This document shows, piece by piece, positions 14,959-22,976 of a DNA stretch of 64,000 bases; positions within the stretch are counted from its first letter, which is position 1, and the number at the start of each line of letters is the position of its first letter. The stretch covers positions 1 to 64,000 of the forward strand of contig CALVFY010000003.1 in the NCBI GenBank assembly GCA_944326945.1, read 5' to 3'. The translations under genes and the position numbers were made by a program. Under the pieces are notes generated by a model. It saw only the letters and a list, made by a program, of their open reading frames with translations, was not told the origin of the DNA and did no database searches. Source of the DNA: an uncultured Rikenellaceae bacterium. GTDB lineage: Bacteria; Bacteroidota; Bacteroidia; Bacteroidales; Rikenellaceae.

Positions 14959-16872
14959 TTAATAAAGCCCCAACCTTTGAGCCGGTACGGGATAGGCATA
15001 CCCTTTTACTCCCCAGTTTTTTGTCTCGTCCCAGTCTCGGTTGTCCTTCTTCTTCGTTCCCAGCCAGTTCCAATACCACGAAGTTACAGTTACGCGGGAA
15101 AGTACATTTTCTTGCGTCAACCGACTGGTTTTCCATACCAGATTTTTGTCGTCGACACGACTGTCTTCAACAATGTAAATAGGAACCGTTCCTGGTACCT
15201 GTTCGGAAAATATCCAGAATGAATTGCCTGTACCCGAAAAACCGTCATAAACCCACCAGTCGTAAGCATATTTACCGTTATAATAATTCATTTCATGGAT
15301 TTCCACGAGCTTCGAATAGTAAGGATGGGTAGAAGCTGGTCTTGTCGGATAGGCCATAAAATGAGTAGGAGCATCGAGAGGTTCCCGGTAACGGAGGCCA
15401 TTTTGCGTTAGAGAAGTGACATTGGATAAGTCTGCTGTGTTTCTTAACCAAATATCGGGTGGGTGTACGTTGGTCTTAAAGGCCATATAGGGCGTGAGCG
15501 CAGGACCATCAGGCACTGTTATCTGCATAGAGGCCATTACATTACTTTGATATTTCGCTTTGAGTGTTGTCGTGATGGGTTTGCGGAATACTACGGTAAC
15601 GGTATTGTCTGTCGTCGAAACAATCCAGTAGTCGCTATTATTTAATCCTGTAAATTCCCAAGTACTGATGGTTCCCTCGTATCCATCCAGTTGGTAAGTC
15701 ACGGCCTCTCCGGTACCAGGAGTCGAACTTCCGACCATTGTTACAGGCTGGGTGATCGTAATCGTTTTCGAGGTCTCGTAAGTAACCCCTCCCAACATGG
15801 ATAATTTGGCTGTTAAGGTTACTGTGCCTGTTTCGTTGAATCTCAATGTGACAGACCGACTATTCGAACTCTTTATTTCCGCAATATCGCTTGAGACCTT
15901 CCATTCTTGTACGGTAATCCCGCTGGGAATTGTCAATACAGGTGGAATACTATATGCAATATCCATATCAGTATACGCCTGAGCCGTACCGAGAATCAGA
16001 TTGTCAAAATCGGCGGCCCAGTATGATACACTGGGATAATCGAATAGCTGATCAACGATCACAGGATCGATCAGCCCGGTGTTTTTTACATCCCGTCGCC
16101 AACCCCACCAAAATCGATTTCCCACTACGGTGCTTTCGATTTGCTTGAGCGTCATGCCTTGATTGAGTAGACCTTCGACTACACCCGTATATTCACTATC
16201 ATATAGTCGACGTGTCTCACTAACTGGTACATCCGGATACATCCATTTCATCATAGCATTCTGCACACCGGTCGCCCAACTCTCTGCGAGCTTATTTTCC
16301 GCCAACATAAAATCTTCTATCTGATTAGACCCTCTCAAATCAATAACGGCCTGATGATGCGAAACATGAGCGAGCTCGTGCATTGTAGTTGAAGTTATCT
16401 CACTTCGTTTTCGAATACGACCATCAACTTTTCTATAAATACGAATATCAGGCCACGGTCCATTCCAAATGCTTGTATATCTTCCGTTAAAAGTTTTATT
16501 TTTAGAAAAATGTGCCCCTAATTTTACTTTATGAGATATTTTTACAGGTTGAGTGATATCAAAAGGATTATCGTTGAACATTGCCTGACATCCACGGTGT
16601 ATTGCTGCATACATGGCATCTTCAGTATCTCCTTGAATGACCACATCCCACGCAGCTCGATATTTGGGACCACCTGTCTTAGCCTGAAAAAAATTACCAT
16701 CCCGAATATCCCAATAGGGGCTTTCCCAGAATATATTATATCGCACATTATTACTTCGGAATTTTTCAAAAGGTCCTGTACTTCCATTAACATCAGTGTA
16801 CTTGATGTCAATATGCAATAAATGATGTACCCTTACTCGCACTCCAGCCAAAGGAATAGTCTTTCCTGTCAT
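14959..16872 (-). CDS. C-terminal fragment with HELAH metallopeptidase motif
   Basis: 637 residues if started at the first ATG after the TAG. It contains TSTTMHELAHVSHHQAV with a classic HExxH zinc site, an upstream region PLAGVRVRVHHLLHIDIKYTDVNGSTG that looks like a carboxypeptidase-regulatory-type beta domain, and about 250 C-terminal residues with Ig-like repeats (TVTLTAKLSMLGG, TVTVVFRKPITTTLKAKYQ). On its own it lacks any export signal, which supports the view that it belongs to the upstream lipoprotein frame. Confidence 0.7.
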   Translation of the reverse strand: MTGKTIPLAGVRVRVHHLLHIDIKYTDVNGSTGPFEKFRSNNVRYNIFWESPYWDIRDGNFFQAKTGGPKYRAAWDVVIQGDTEDAMYAAIHRGCQAMFNDNPFDITQPVKISHKVKLGAHFSKNKTFNGRYTSIWNGPWPDIRIYRKVDGRIRKRSEITSTTMHELAHVSHHQAVIDLRGSNQIEDFMLAENKLAESWATGVQNAMMKWMYPDVPVSETRRLYDSEYTGVVEGLLNQGMTLKQIESTVVGNRFWWGWRRDVKNTGLIDPVIVDQLFDYPSVSYWAADFDNLILGTAQAYTDMDIAYSIPPVLTIPSGITVQEWKVSSDIAEIKSSNSRSVTLRFNETGTVTLTAKLSMLGGVTYETSKTITITQPVTMVGSSTPGTGEAVTYQLDGYEGTISTWEFTGLNNSDYWIVSTTDNTVTVVFRKPITTTLKAKYQSNVMASMQITVPDGPALTPYMAFKTNVHPPDIWLRNTADLSNVTSLTQNGLRYREPLDAPTHFMAYPTRPASTHPYYSKLVEIHEMNYYNGKYAYDWWVYDGFSGTGNSFWIFSEQVPGTVPIYIVEDSRVDDKNLVWKTSRLTQENVLSRVTVTSWYWNWLGTKKKDNRDWDETKNWGVKGYAYPVPAQRLGLY

Positions 16873-16938
16873 GTCGTCTACATATCTGACAGTAGCTTCA
16901 GGAGACCATCTTTTTTCAAAATCCGTAGAAGATCTTGT

Positions 16939-17511
16939 CTATGGTTCCGTATCTTTCCCGTACACTCTATCAAATACCATGTCCCACAAACCCTCGCTTA
17001 ATTGATTTGATTCTGCGGAGTGAGGACCCATGTAATTGTCTGAAGTTACTTGAACGTAAACACTATCCAGAAATTCATAAATGATACCTTCCGGAAATTC
17101 ATAGTCCACAGGAACTTTCGTGTATTGCCAAGGGAATCCGTACGTGTTATTGATGTCGGTACTGTATGTTTCTATTTCTTCGTCTGTTAGTTCTCGATCC
17201 AAAGGATATGGAAATAATGGAATATTCATTGAATCAGACAACATTACCATTTCGTTAGAATCTTTCGGCAAGAAACGGACGTATAAGTCTGTTGCTCTTA
17301 ATTTTATCCGATCCATGCCCACTTCGTCTGTAATTTCATTCAATGCAGCTTGAGCTGTTGCAAGCGAATAAGGATTAATTAAAGCGGTCGTATCCTCGAC
17401 AGTTTGAACCAAATCTTCTGTTGCCAATTCGGGACTTACAAATATCTCATCAAATTTTGTACAATGGACCGATAGTATAATTACTACGATAAAAAGTAAT
17501 ATCTTTTTCAT
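16939..17511 (-). CDS. N-terminal fragment of the split lipoprotein metallopeptidase
   Basis: 190 residues ending at the TAG. It has a lipoprotein signal (MKKILLFIVVIILSVHC) and the conserved-looking segment LYVRFLPKDSNEMVMLSDS, followed by PYPLDRELTDEEIE. It may be made as a stable lipoprotein on its own. See the 14959-17511 entry for the link with the downstream frame. Confidence 0.7.
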   Translation of the reverse strand: MKKILLFIVVIILSVHCTKFDEIFVSPELATEDLVQTVEDTTALINPYSLATAQAALNEITDEVGMDRIKLRATDLYVRFLPKDSNEMVMLSDSMNIPLFPYPLDRELTDEEIETYSTDINNTYGFPWQYTKVPVDYEFPEGIIYEFLDSVYVQVTSDNYMGPHSAESNQLSEGLWDMVFDRVYGKDTEP

Positions 17512-17568
17512 GGTTGTTGCATGTTAAAATGAAAAATGTTGGAACCGTGAAAATTGAAATAATGAAAT

Positions 17569-18072
17569 TTATGGGTTTTCATATACCTTATATCCTGTGT
17601 AAACTGCAATTTTGGCATCGGCAGGGAGGACTGGAACTTGGATTACTTGTCCCCAAGGTCCTGGCGAATGTTGCCAAGTAAGCACTACATTGATGTCCAA
17701 GATATATCTTGTTTCATCAATCTGGTAAAGTTCACATGTAACTTCACCTGCAGAATTATAGCCTTCCCCAAGAACCATCAACACAGAATATTTTGAGAAA
17801 TCGACATCTGGAATATATTCAGAAGAAATCATGTTTAGATTATTGGACAACTCTTCTTGTGTTCGTATTTCAAATAATGCTCCGTTCTTTGGCAAACCTT
17901 CATATTTTTCCCAGAATGGAGGAACATCAATTACCGTGATGGGAAGTTTGTGTAATTGTGTAACTGTTTCTGATTCATTTGGTTGTCCTGGAATATCAAT
18001 ACAACCCTCACTGCATCCTGTTATAAAACCCCAAAAGAGGATGAAGTGAAATAAAAAGGCTATTCGTTTCAT
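17569..18072 (-). CDS. Lipoprotein of unknown function
   Basis: 167 residues with a signal peptide and lipobox (FWGFITGCSEGC, lipid Cys20). The mature part includes FSKYSVLMVLGEGYNSAGEV and a beta-rich C-terminus (YILDINVVLTWQ, QVIQVPVLPADAKIAVYTGY), resembling protease-inhibitor-like or PrcB-type domains in shape. I cannot name a family with confidence. It lies between the subtilase gene and the split metallopeptidase gene in the exported island, 57 bp from the latter. Confidence 0.7.
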   Translation of the reverse strand: MKRIAFLFHFILFWGFITGCSEGCIDIPGQPNESETVTQLHKLPITVIDVPPFWEKYEGLPKNGALFEIRTQEELSNNLNMISSEYIPDVDFSKYSVLMVLGEGYNSAGEVTCELYQIDETRYILDINVVLTWQHSPGPWGQVIQVPVLPADAKIAVYTGYKVYENP

Positions 18073-18121
18073 ATAGGTTAAGTATTAGGATAAAGATTAA
18101 TAAGAAGTACAATACAGAAGA

Positions 18122-19930
18122 TTAAAGAGAGAGTTCAAGACTTGAACCTGCTTCAACAGTAAAAGGACTATTGATAGTGATTAATTCAGCCTTTAGCGTA
18201 AGTTTGGCATTGTTTTTAACAACAACATTTTTCGCATTTATCTCCTGTCCACTGACTACTTGATCTACTGTAACTTCTTTATCGAAGAAATTAATGATAG
18301 GGGGTGAAACCATCATTAATGCATCGAATGCATTCAATAATCCGTATCCTACTTCTTTATGCCAAGTACCATTGGGTCGTCCATCAGTTTCTGCGTAAGC
18401 ATAATTACCTACTTTGCTGGCTGATTTTTCGATAATATCGGCTACTTCTTTGTGGGTAAGCATAGGATTTATGGATAAAATAAGGGCAGCTACGGCTGAT
18501 ACATGTGCAGCTGAAGCAGAACTTTTGTTAAAGGTTTGTGTGTAATCTTCAGTGGGAAGTAGTGTCGGAATCTTGACTCCTGGAGCCATAATGTCCAACT
18601 GTGATCCATAACTACTACCCCAACTAAAATCCCCATCTTTTGAACTCCAGGATTTTCGTTGGCCCCATTGATTCATTGCACCTACAGCTATTACATCTGG
18701 ATTATAATTTGCCGGGAAGTCCAATCCTTCTCGGTCTCTGTTTCCTGCTGAAAATACTAAAACGCAACCTTTACCTCCTCTTCCGTTTTGTAATGCGTAG
18801 TCAATAGCATCATTGATTAAATCATCCGGTTGCCCATCTGCTCCCCATGAATTATTCAAAACAGACGCACCATTATTGGCTGCATAACAGATGGAGTTTG
18901 CCAAATTCTCATTTGTATACGGTTCATTGAATTTGGTGCTGATTGACATAATACTTACATTAGGTGCAATTCCGGCGATTCCGATTGTATTGTCTGTTGT
19001 TGCACCAATAATGCCAGCACAAGCAGTAGCGTGGTTACTTCTCATAACGCTTGGGCTGGTTTCGGTAACGGCGTCCCAACTTGTGGGATGTACAAGAAGA
19101 TCAGGATGGTCTAACTGTACACCTTCATCAATGACAGCTACAATAGTACTTTGTGTCCCTTTTGTAATGGCAGTTGCAGCTGGATATTTTATGTCGATTC
19201 CTGCCGTTCCTCCCTTTTGGGCCGTGTTTTCCAAATTCCATTGATCTGCGTATAGCTCGTCGTTTACAATCCCTGTCGTCTCGAACGTCATAAAATCTGG
19301 ATGTGATGCTGCAAATTTACCCGATTCATAAAAAAGGTTTGCCATCTCAAGCGCACTTCCAGAAGAAAGATTGGTGCAAGCCAGAGCGTACCATAAAGGC
19401 ATAAATTTGTTCTGATGAGAGACTGTTACACCATATTCAGATGCCATTTTTTCTAATTCTGTTTTTCCCGTGTCGTCTTTTAGTTTTACATAAAATATAT
19501 TTGAGATTCCGACTTCGGTTCCATTTGAGTTTTTATAACTCGGAGCAGAATAAATTACTTCTGAAGAGGTAATTAATGGAACAGTATCCGTTACGATTGC
19601 ACTATAAGAATCCGTAAAAAGTTTTGAGTTTTTTACTGGTGAAGATTTTACTGTATATTCGGAAATGTGAATATCCGAGTTTTTACTCTTTAATACAGAG
19701 TTTACCGCTTCAATGTCTGATGTTTTAAATACTACAAAACGCTTATTTGTTTGTTGGAGCGGTATTTGCTCCCCATTACACCAGTAATAATCTGAAAATC
19801 CGTTGCTCCTGGTCTGAATTGTCCCGTGAAGCTCGTTTAATTCATTGAGCTCATCCGTAAATTCTTGGCAACTATAAAAACAGATTATTGATATAATGGA
19901 GAAAAAGAAAATATACAATTTCTTTTTCAT
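18122..19930 (-). CDS. Subtilisin-like (S8) serine protease lipoprotein
   Basis: 602 residues. It has a lipoprotein signal (lipid Cys21), an N-terminal prodomain-like region to about 215, and an S8 catalytic domain. Asp268 lies in VAVIDEGVQLDHPDL, His300 in NHATACAGIIGA, the oxyanion-side Asn in NNSWGA with SAGN later, and Ser471 in KSSASAAHVSAVAALIL. The Ser motif is changed from the usual GTSMAAPHV, so activity should not be taken for granted. The last 80 residues form a beta-rich domain ending SLELSL. It would act at the cell surface. Presence of a protease inside a prophage late region suggests lysogenic conversion cargo. Confidence 0.88.
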   Translation of the reverse strand: MKKKLYIFFFSIISIICFYSCQEFTDELNELNELHGTIQTRSNGFSDYYWCNGEQIPLQQTNKRFVVFKTSDIEAVNSVLKSKNSDIHISEYTVKSSPVKNSKLFTDSYSAIVTDTVPLITSSEVIYSAPSYKNSNGTEVGISNIFYVKLKDDTGKTELEKMASEYGVTVSHQNKFMPLWYALACTNLSSGSALEMANLFYESGKFAASHPDFMTFETTGIVNDELYADQWNLENTAQKGGTAGIDIKYPAATAITKGTQSTIVAVIDEGVQLDHPDLLVHPTSWDAVTETSPSVMRSNHATACAGIIGATTDNTIGIAGIAPNVSIMSISTKFNEPYTNENLANSICYAANNGASVLNNSWGADGQPDDLINDAIDYALQNGRGGKGCVLVFSAGNRDREGLDFPANYNPDVIAVGAMNQWGQRKSWSSKDGDFSWGSSYGSQLDIMAPGVKIPTLLPTEDYTQTFNKSSASAAHVSAVAALILSINPMLTHKEVADIIEKSASKVGNYAYAETDGRPNGTWHKEVGYGLLNAFDALMMVSPPIINFFDKEVTVDQVVSGQEINAKNVVVKNNAKLTLKAELITINSPFTVEAGSSLELSL

Positions 19931-19959
19931 GTTTGTTCAGATTAATAATATTTAATAAA

Positions 19960-20577
19960 CTATTTCGCTTTTAGAGCCTCCAACTCTTTCTCAAGGGTTA
20001 CTATACGATTATTAAGCTCTTGAATTGAGGCAGTAAGTATTGGAATGATTGCCGAATAATTAATAAGTCTGTTGCCTTCTTCATCAATAATTACGATGTC
20101 TGGTATTACTCGTTCCACTTCTTGAGCAATAAATCCAAATTCACTTGCATTGGTGATTCCTGTCGAACGAGGACTCGCTTTTAGATATTCTAAATGATTA
20201 TTCCATTGGTATTTTACCGGTCGTAGCTTTAATAAAGTTGGGGTAGCATTTCTTAATGAAGAAATATTTGTTTTTGCAGATAAATCAGAATTTTGAAATA
20301 CATTTTTAACATGTATGTCATTGAACCCTGTACTTTCCAATCCATAAAACACAACACTTCCCGTATTGGATCCGATACGGGGATCTGCTGGACTCATATC
20401 AAAGGTAAGAGCTTTGGAGCCTGCAACCCAAGCATGTGCCCATCCATCCCAGTTGGTACTACAACCTTTATATGCAGAAATATTTCCGAAAATTAATTGT
20501 TTGCCTGTATACTTAAATTGAGCATGAACCGTTATAGTAATAAAGGACATAACAAAAAGAAAAGCTATCTTTTTCAT
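19960..20577 (-). CDS. Secreted protein with S74 (endosialidase chaperone) domain
   Basis: 205 residues with a cleavable signal peptide (MKKIAFLFVMSFITITVHAQ). A short N-terminal beta domain is followed by the S74 intramolecular-chaperone signature: SDLSAKTNISSL near 97-108, LLKLRPVKYQW, FGFIAQEVERVIPDIV, INYSAIIPILTASIQELNNRI, then a coiled-coil end. S74 domains normally trimerise tail spikes and then cut themselves off. Here the domain is on an exported protein, a form found in Bacteroidetes chromosomes. It is the first gene of the exported island, 29 bp before the subtilase gene. Confidence 0.85.
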   Translation of the reverse strand: MKKIAFLFVMSFITITVHAQFKYTGKQLIFGNISAYKGCSTNWDGWAHAWVAGSKALTFDMSPADPRIGSNTGSVVFYGLESTGFNDIHVKNVFQNSDLSAKTNISSLRNATPTLLKLRPVKYQWNNHLEYLKASPRSTGITNASEFGFIAQEVERVIPDIVIIDEEGNRLINYSAIIPILTASIQELNNRIVTLEKELEALKAK

Positions 20578-20972
20578 AGCAACATTAACTTATTTATATG
20601 ATTAAAAGAATATTAGGCTTTGGTGATTATGGTGCCTAACAAACCATTTTAATGAATATATCTGATATATTCACCCAAAATAATATAACTTTGTATCGGT
20701 CAAGTTTGGAGTTAACACCTCCTTTCTTTTTCACCCCTCTCTTAAATTTTGGGGATTTAAGAGAGGGTTTTTGTTAATACAAATATTAAAATTTCTAAAG
20801 TAAGATAAGGGTTTTTCCCTATAATACCAACTATTTGCAATACTTTTTCGAGATTGAATTTTTTACAAATGCAATAATTCTATGTTTTTAGGATGCATTT
20901 TAATGATTGATAAATATTTATAAAAATGAAATGTAATCATGTTGATTTCCTGATTCATTCTCATTAAATATA
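20578..20972. other. 395-bp gene-free region between exported island and portal
   Basis: AT-rich, with no open frame worth calling. On the plus strand it holds TAACTTTG (20686-20693), a good -7 element, and about 45 bp later a strong terminator (20735-20773). Together these could define a small RNA of about 75 nt. Downstream of the terminator (20774-20972) I see only AT-rich sequence. Confidence 0.5.
20735..20773 (+). terminator. Strong terminator, possible sRNA 3' end
   Basis: Perfect 13-bp stem CCCTCTCTTAAAT (20735-20747) with its complement at 20755-20767, a 7-nt loop TTTGGGG, then TTTTTG. No plus-strand gene ends nearby, so it either ends a short non-coding transcript or insulates the portal operon from the island. 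Confidence 0.75.
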
Positions 20973-22976
20973 CTATATACGATTATTCCCCATAAACCGC
21001 TCTAATATCGCCATCGCTTTGGACTCAGCATTCAGCTCTCCTTGCTGTTGCATCTTCGCCAAAAGTGCCGGATCGACTTGCCCGGCTGCGGCTTGTTCTT
21101 TGAGTGTCTTTATGTCGTTTAGCAGTTTGTCGGCAAAAGGCATCGACGAATTGGATAAGAATACTTCCAACGGAATCTGCCCGGCTTCGAGCAGCTTCAT
21201 CAGCATATCGTCCTGCACTTGTCGGAATACCGGTGTATCCATGCTTTTGGATATGGTCAGGTTGAAGTCGATGATCTTCTTCGCCATTTCCGGCTGGTAG
21301 ATTCTGGCCGTCTCGTCATACTCTTTGCCGTTGATGTCGATGTAGCGCGGTGCGTCGATGAACTGCATCAACACCTTCAATAGTTTTTCGTCCCGCGCCT
21401 CGCAATAGTCCCGGAAGCAATCGAACAAGACAAGATAGTTGAGCAGGGAGTTTTGCGCTTCCTGTGCATAGAGGCTGCTCGGTGTTCCGGGCCGGGCCTG
21501 CTGGCCCTGCACCGCTCCGGACAATCCCGAAATCTTCTGCATGATCTGCATCTCGGTATTGAACATTTCCCATGCCCCGATATTGGTCGAGTTCATGGCA
21601 ATCTGTTTGGGCAGCTTGTCGCCGGCCCCTTTTTTAATCAACACTACGCCGTTCACCTTTACATACTCACGGGCGAAGTCATGCAGGTTCATCCCTTCCG
21701 GGATCGCTTCTTCGGGAACCATCAGCAACCCTTTGGCTGACGATCCGATAATGAAGTCGAGCATGGTCAACAGCCGGTTGATATACCGTTGTATGTCGAT
21801 CACGTCGGACAGCACGGCTTTACACCGACCGTCGATAATCGGCATGGTCGCCAGCGCATAAGGGTGTTCCTCGTGCGTGTACGGAGTCTCCATTTCACGT
21901 AAACAATAACCGTTCGGGGTCAGGTATTTCACACGCCAGTAGTGTTCGTATTGTGGCGCGGCGAAGATCAGTTTTATATCTTCCTCGGCCAATCCCGCCG
22001 CCATTCCCGTCTGTAAACGCTGCGTGTTGATCGCCTCAACGTCGGCCATCGTCAGATCGGTGAATACATTTTCAGTACCGTCTGCATAATCATGCACGTA
22101 CAATACCCAACGGCCGACTTTTTCCCATGCCTCGATAACTCGATATTTGGACAGGTCGTTGGTGAAAAAGAAATTCAGATTGTATAATCGTTCCGCCCGG
22201 TTCGCATACAGAGGTTCCAGCACTCTGCGCTCCCGACAACCTCCATATATTTCATGGAGCACCGTTTCATCCTGTTTCGTTTTCGCAAAGTCTCGAACGA
22301 GATCATCGAACGTGTAATCGTGCAGCTCCCCGATTCGGCGAAGGTCGAACAGGCGCGGGTCTTCTGTGTCCTGATTGAAGAACAGCCGGTTGATATTGAC
22401 AATATCCAGCCTGCCGTCTGTGCGGTTCTTCGTGCTCCAAAAGTCGAAGCGTACTTTTACGCACGCCATGCCTGTCAGACACAATTCCGACAAAACGTTT
22501 ATATCCAGCGTTCCGACCCTGTTGAGCTGGTGACAGGCTTGCAGGGTATTGGTGAGCATATTTCCCAACGGCTGATCGTCGCGTGAGCGGGCATTGACAA
22601 CCGTTTGCTGGGGTGAATTGAGAAACTGCCCCTGAATATTATTCAGATATTGCTGAATGAAGTTATGTTTCAACGGCACTTTGCCGTGGCGTGAAATCAG
22701 GACATCTTCGCGCACGGTCTCTCCCGGATTGTCCGGATCGTCCACGACATCGCTCCATTGATCGCCGTTTTTGTATCGAACGTTCCTCTCGTGGTCACGC
22801 CGTACATTTTCGAGGGCATCCCAGTCCTGCGAGCATAACCACAGCAGATCGAGGTTTTCGGACGTCTGTCTGAATCTGGCCCGCTCCTGTTCGTGCCGTA
22901 TTTGCGAGAGGCTTTTCGTGCCGCCTGCCAATGCCTTTAACTTTTTTGCATCAATTTCCCGTATCATATCGTTCAT
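20973..22976 (-). CDS. Portal protein (P22-like)
   Basis: 667 residues. Typical portal features are RHGKVPLKHNFIQQYLNNIQGQF near 105, a long clip/stem region with CLREMETPYTHEEHPYALATMPIIDG, and a helical C-terminal half (MQKISGLSGAVQGQQARPGTPSSLYAQEAQNS, residues about 478-510) much like P22/podovirus-type portals. The dodecameric portal forms the DNA channel at one capsid vertex. It overlaps the preceding polyvalent-type gene by 26 bp. In most phages it lies beside terL, but here a 7-kb exported-protein island separates them. Confidence 0.85.
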   Translation of the reverse strand: MNDMIREIDAKKLKALAGGTKSLSQIRHEQERARFRQTSENLDLLWLCSQDWDALENVRRDHERNVRYKNGDQWSDVVDDPDNPGETVREDVLISRHGKVPLKHNFIQQYLNNIQGQFLNSPQQTVVNARSRDDQPLGNMLTNTLQACHQLNRVGTLDINVLSELCLTGMACVKVRFDFWSTKNRTDGRLDIVNINRLFFNQDTEDPRLFDLRRIGELHDYTFDDLVRDFAKTKQDETVLHEIYGGCRERRVLEPLYANRAERLYNLNFFFTNDLSKYRVIEAWEKVGRWVLYVHDYADGTENVFTDLTMADVEAINTQRLQTGMAAGLAEEDIKLIFAAPQYEHYWRVKYLTPNGYCLREMETPYTHEEHPYALATMPIIDGRCKAVLSDVIDIQRYINRLLTMLDFIIGSSAKGLLMVPEEAIPEGMNLHDFAREYVKVNGVVLIKKGAGDKLPKQIAMNSTNIGAWEMFNTEMQIMQKISGLSGAVQGQQARPGTPSSLYAQEAQNSLLNYLVLFDCFRDYCEARDEKLLKVLMQFIDAPRYIDINGKEYDETARIYQPEMAKKIIDFNLTISKSMDTPVFRQVQDDMLMKLLEAGQIPLEVFLSNSSMPFADKLLNDIKTLKEQAAAGQVDPALLAKMQQQGELNAESKAMAILERFMGNNRI

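Larger units (their letters stand above)
14959..17511 (-). pseudogene. Secreted zinc-metallopeptidase lipoprotein gene split by in-frame TAG
   Basis: Two open frames, 17511-16939 and 16872-14959, are in the same reading frame (starts 639 bp apart). Only a TAG at 16939-16941 (codon 191) separates them, and the 22 codons between the TAG and the downstream ATG read as good coding sequence (DFEKRWSPEATVRYVDD). Read through, the protein would be about 850 residues: a lipoprotein signal (lipid Cys17), a YVRFLPK region, a PLAGVRVRVHH segment, an HELAHVSHH zinc-binding motif near codon 378, and Ig-like or PKD-like repeats toward the end. I infer a nonsense mutation. Readthrough or a sequencing error are alternatives. 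Confidence 0.75.

Noticed and set aside
14959..17511. Amber (TAG) codon reassignment as used by some Bacteroidetes phages
   Set aside because: Only this gene shows an internal TAG; the other genes read normally, the portal gene ends with TAG with a TAA two codons later, and no suppressor tRNA was seen. A nonsense mutation is simpler.
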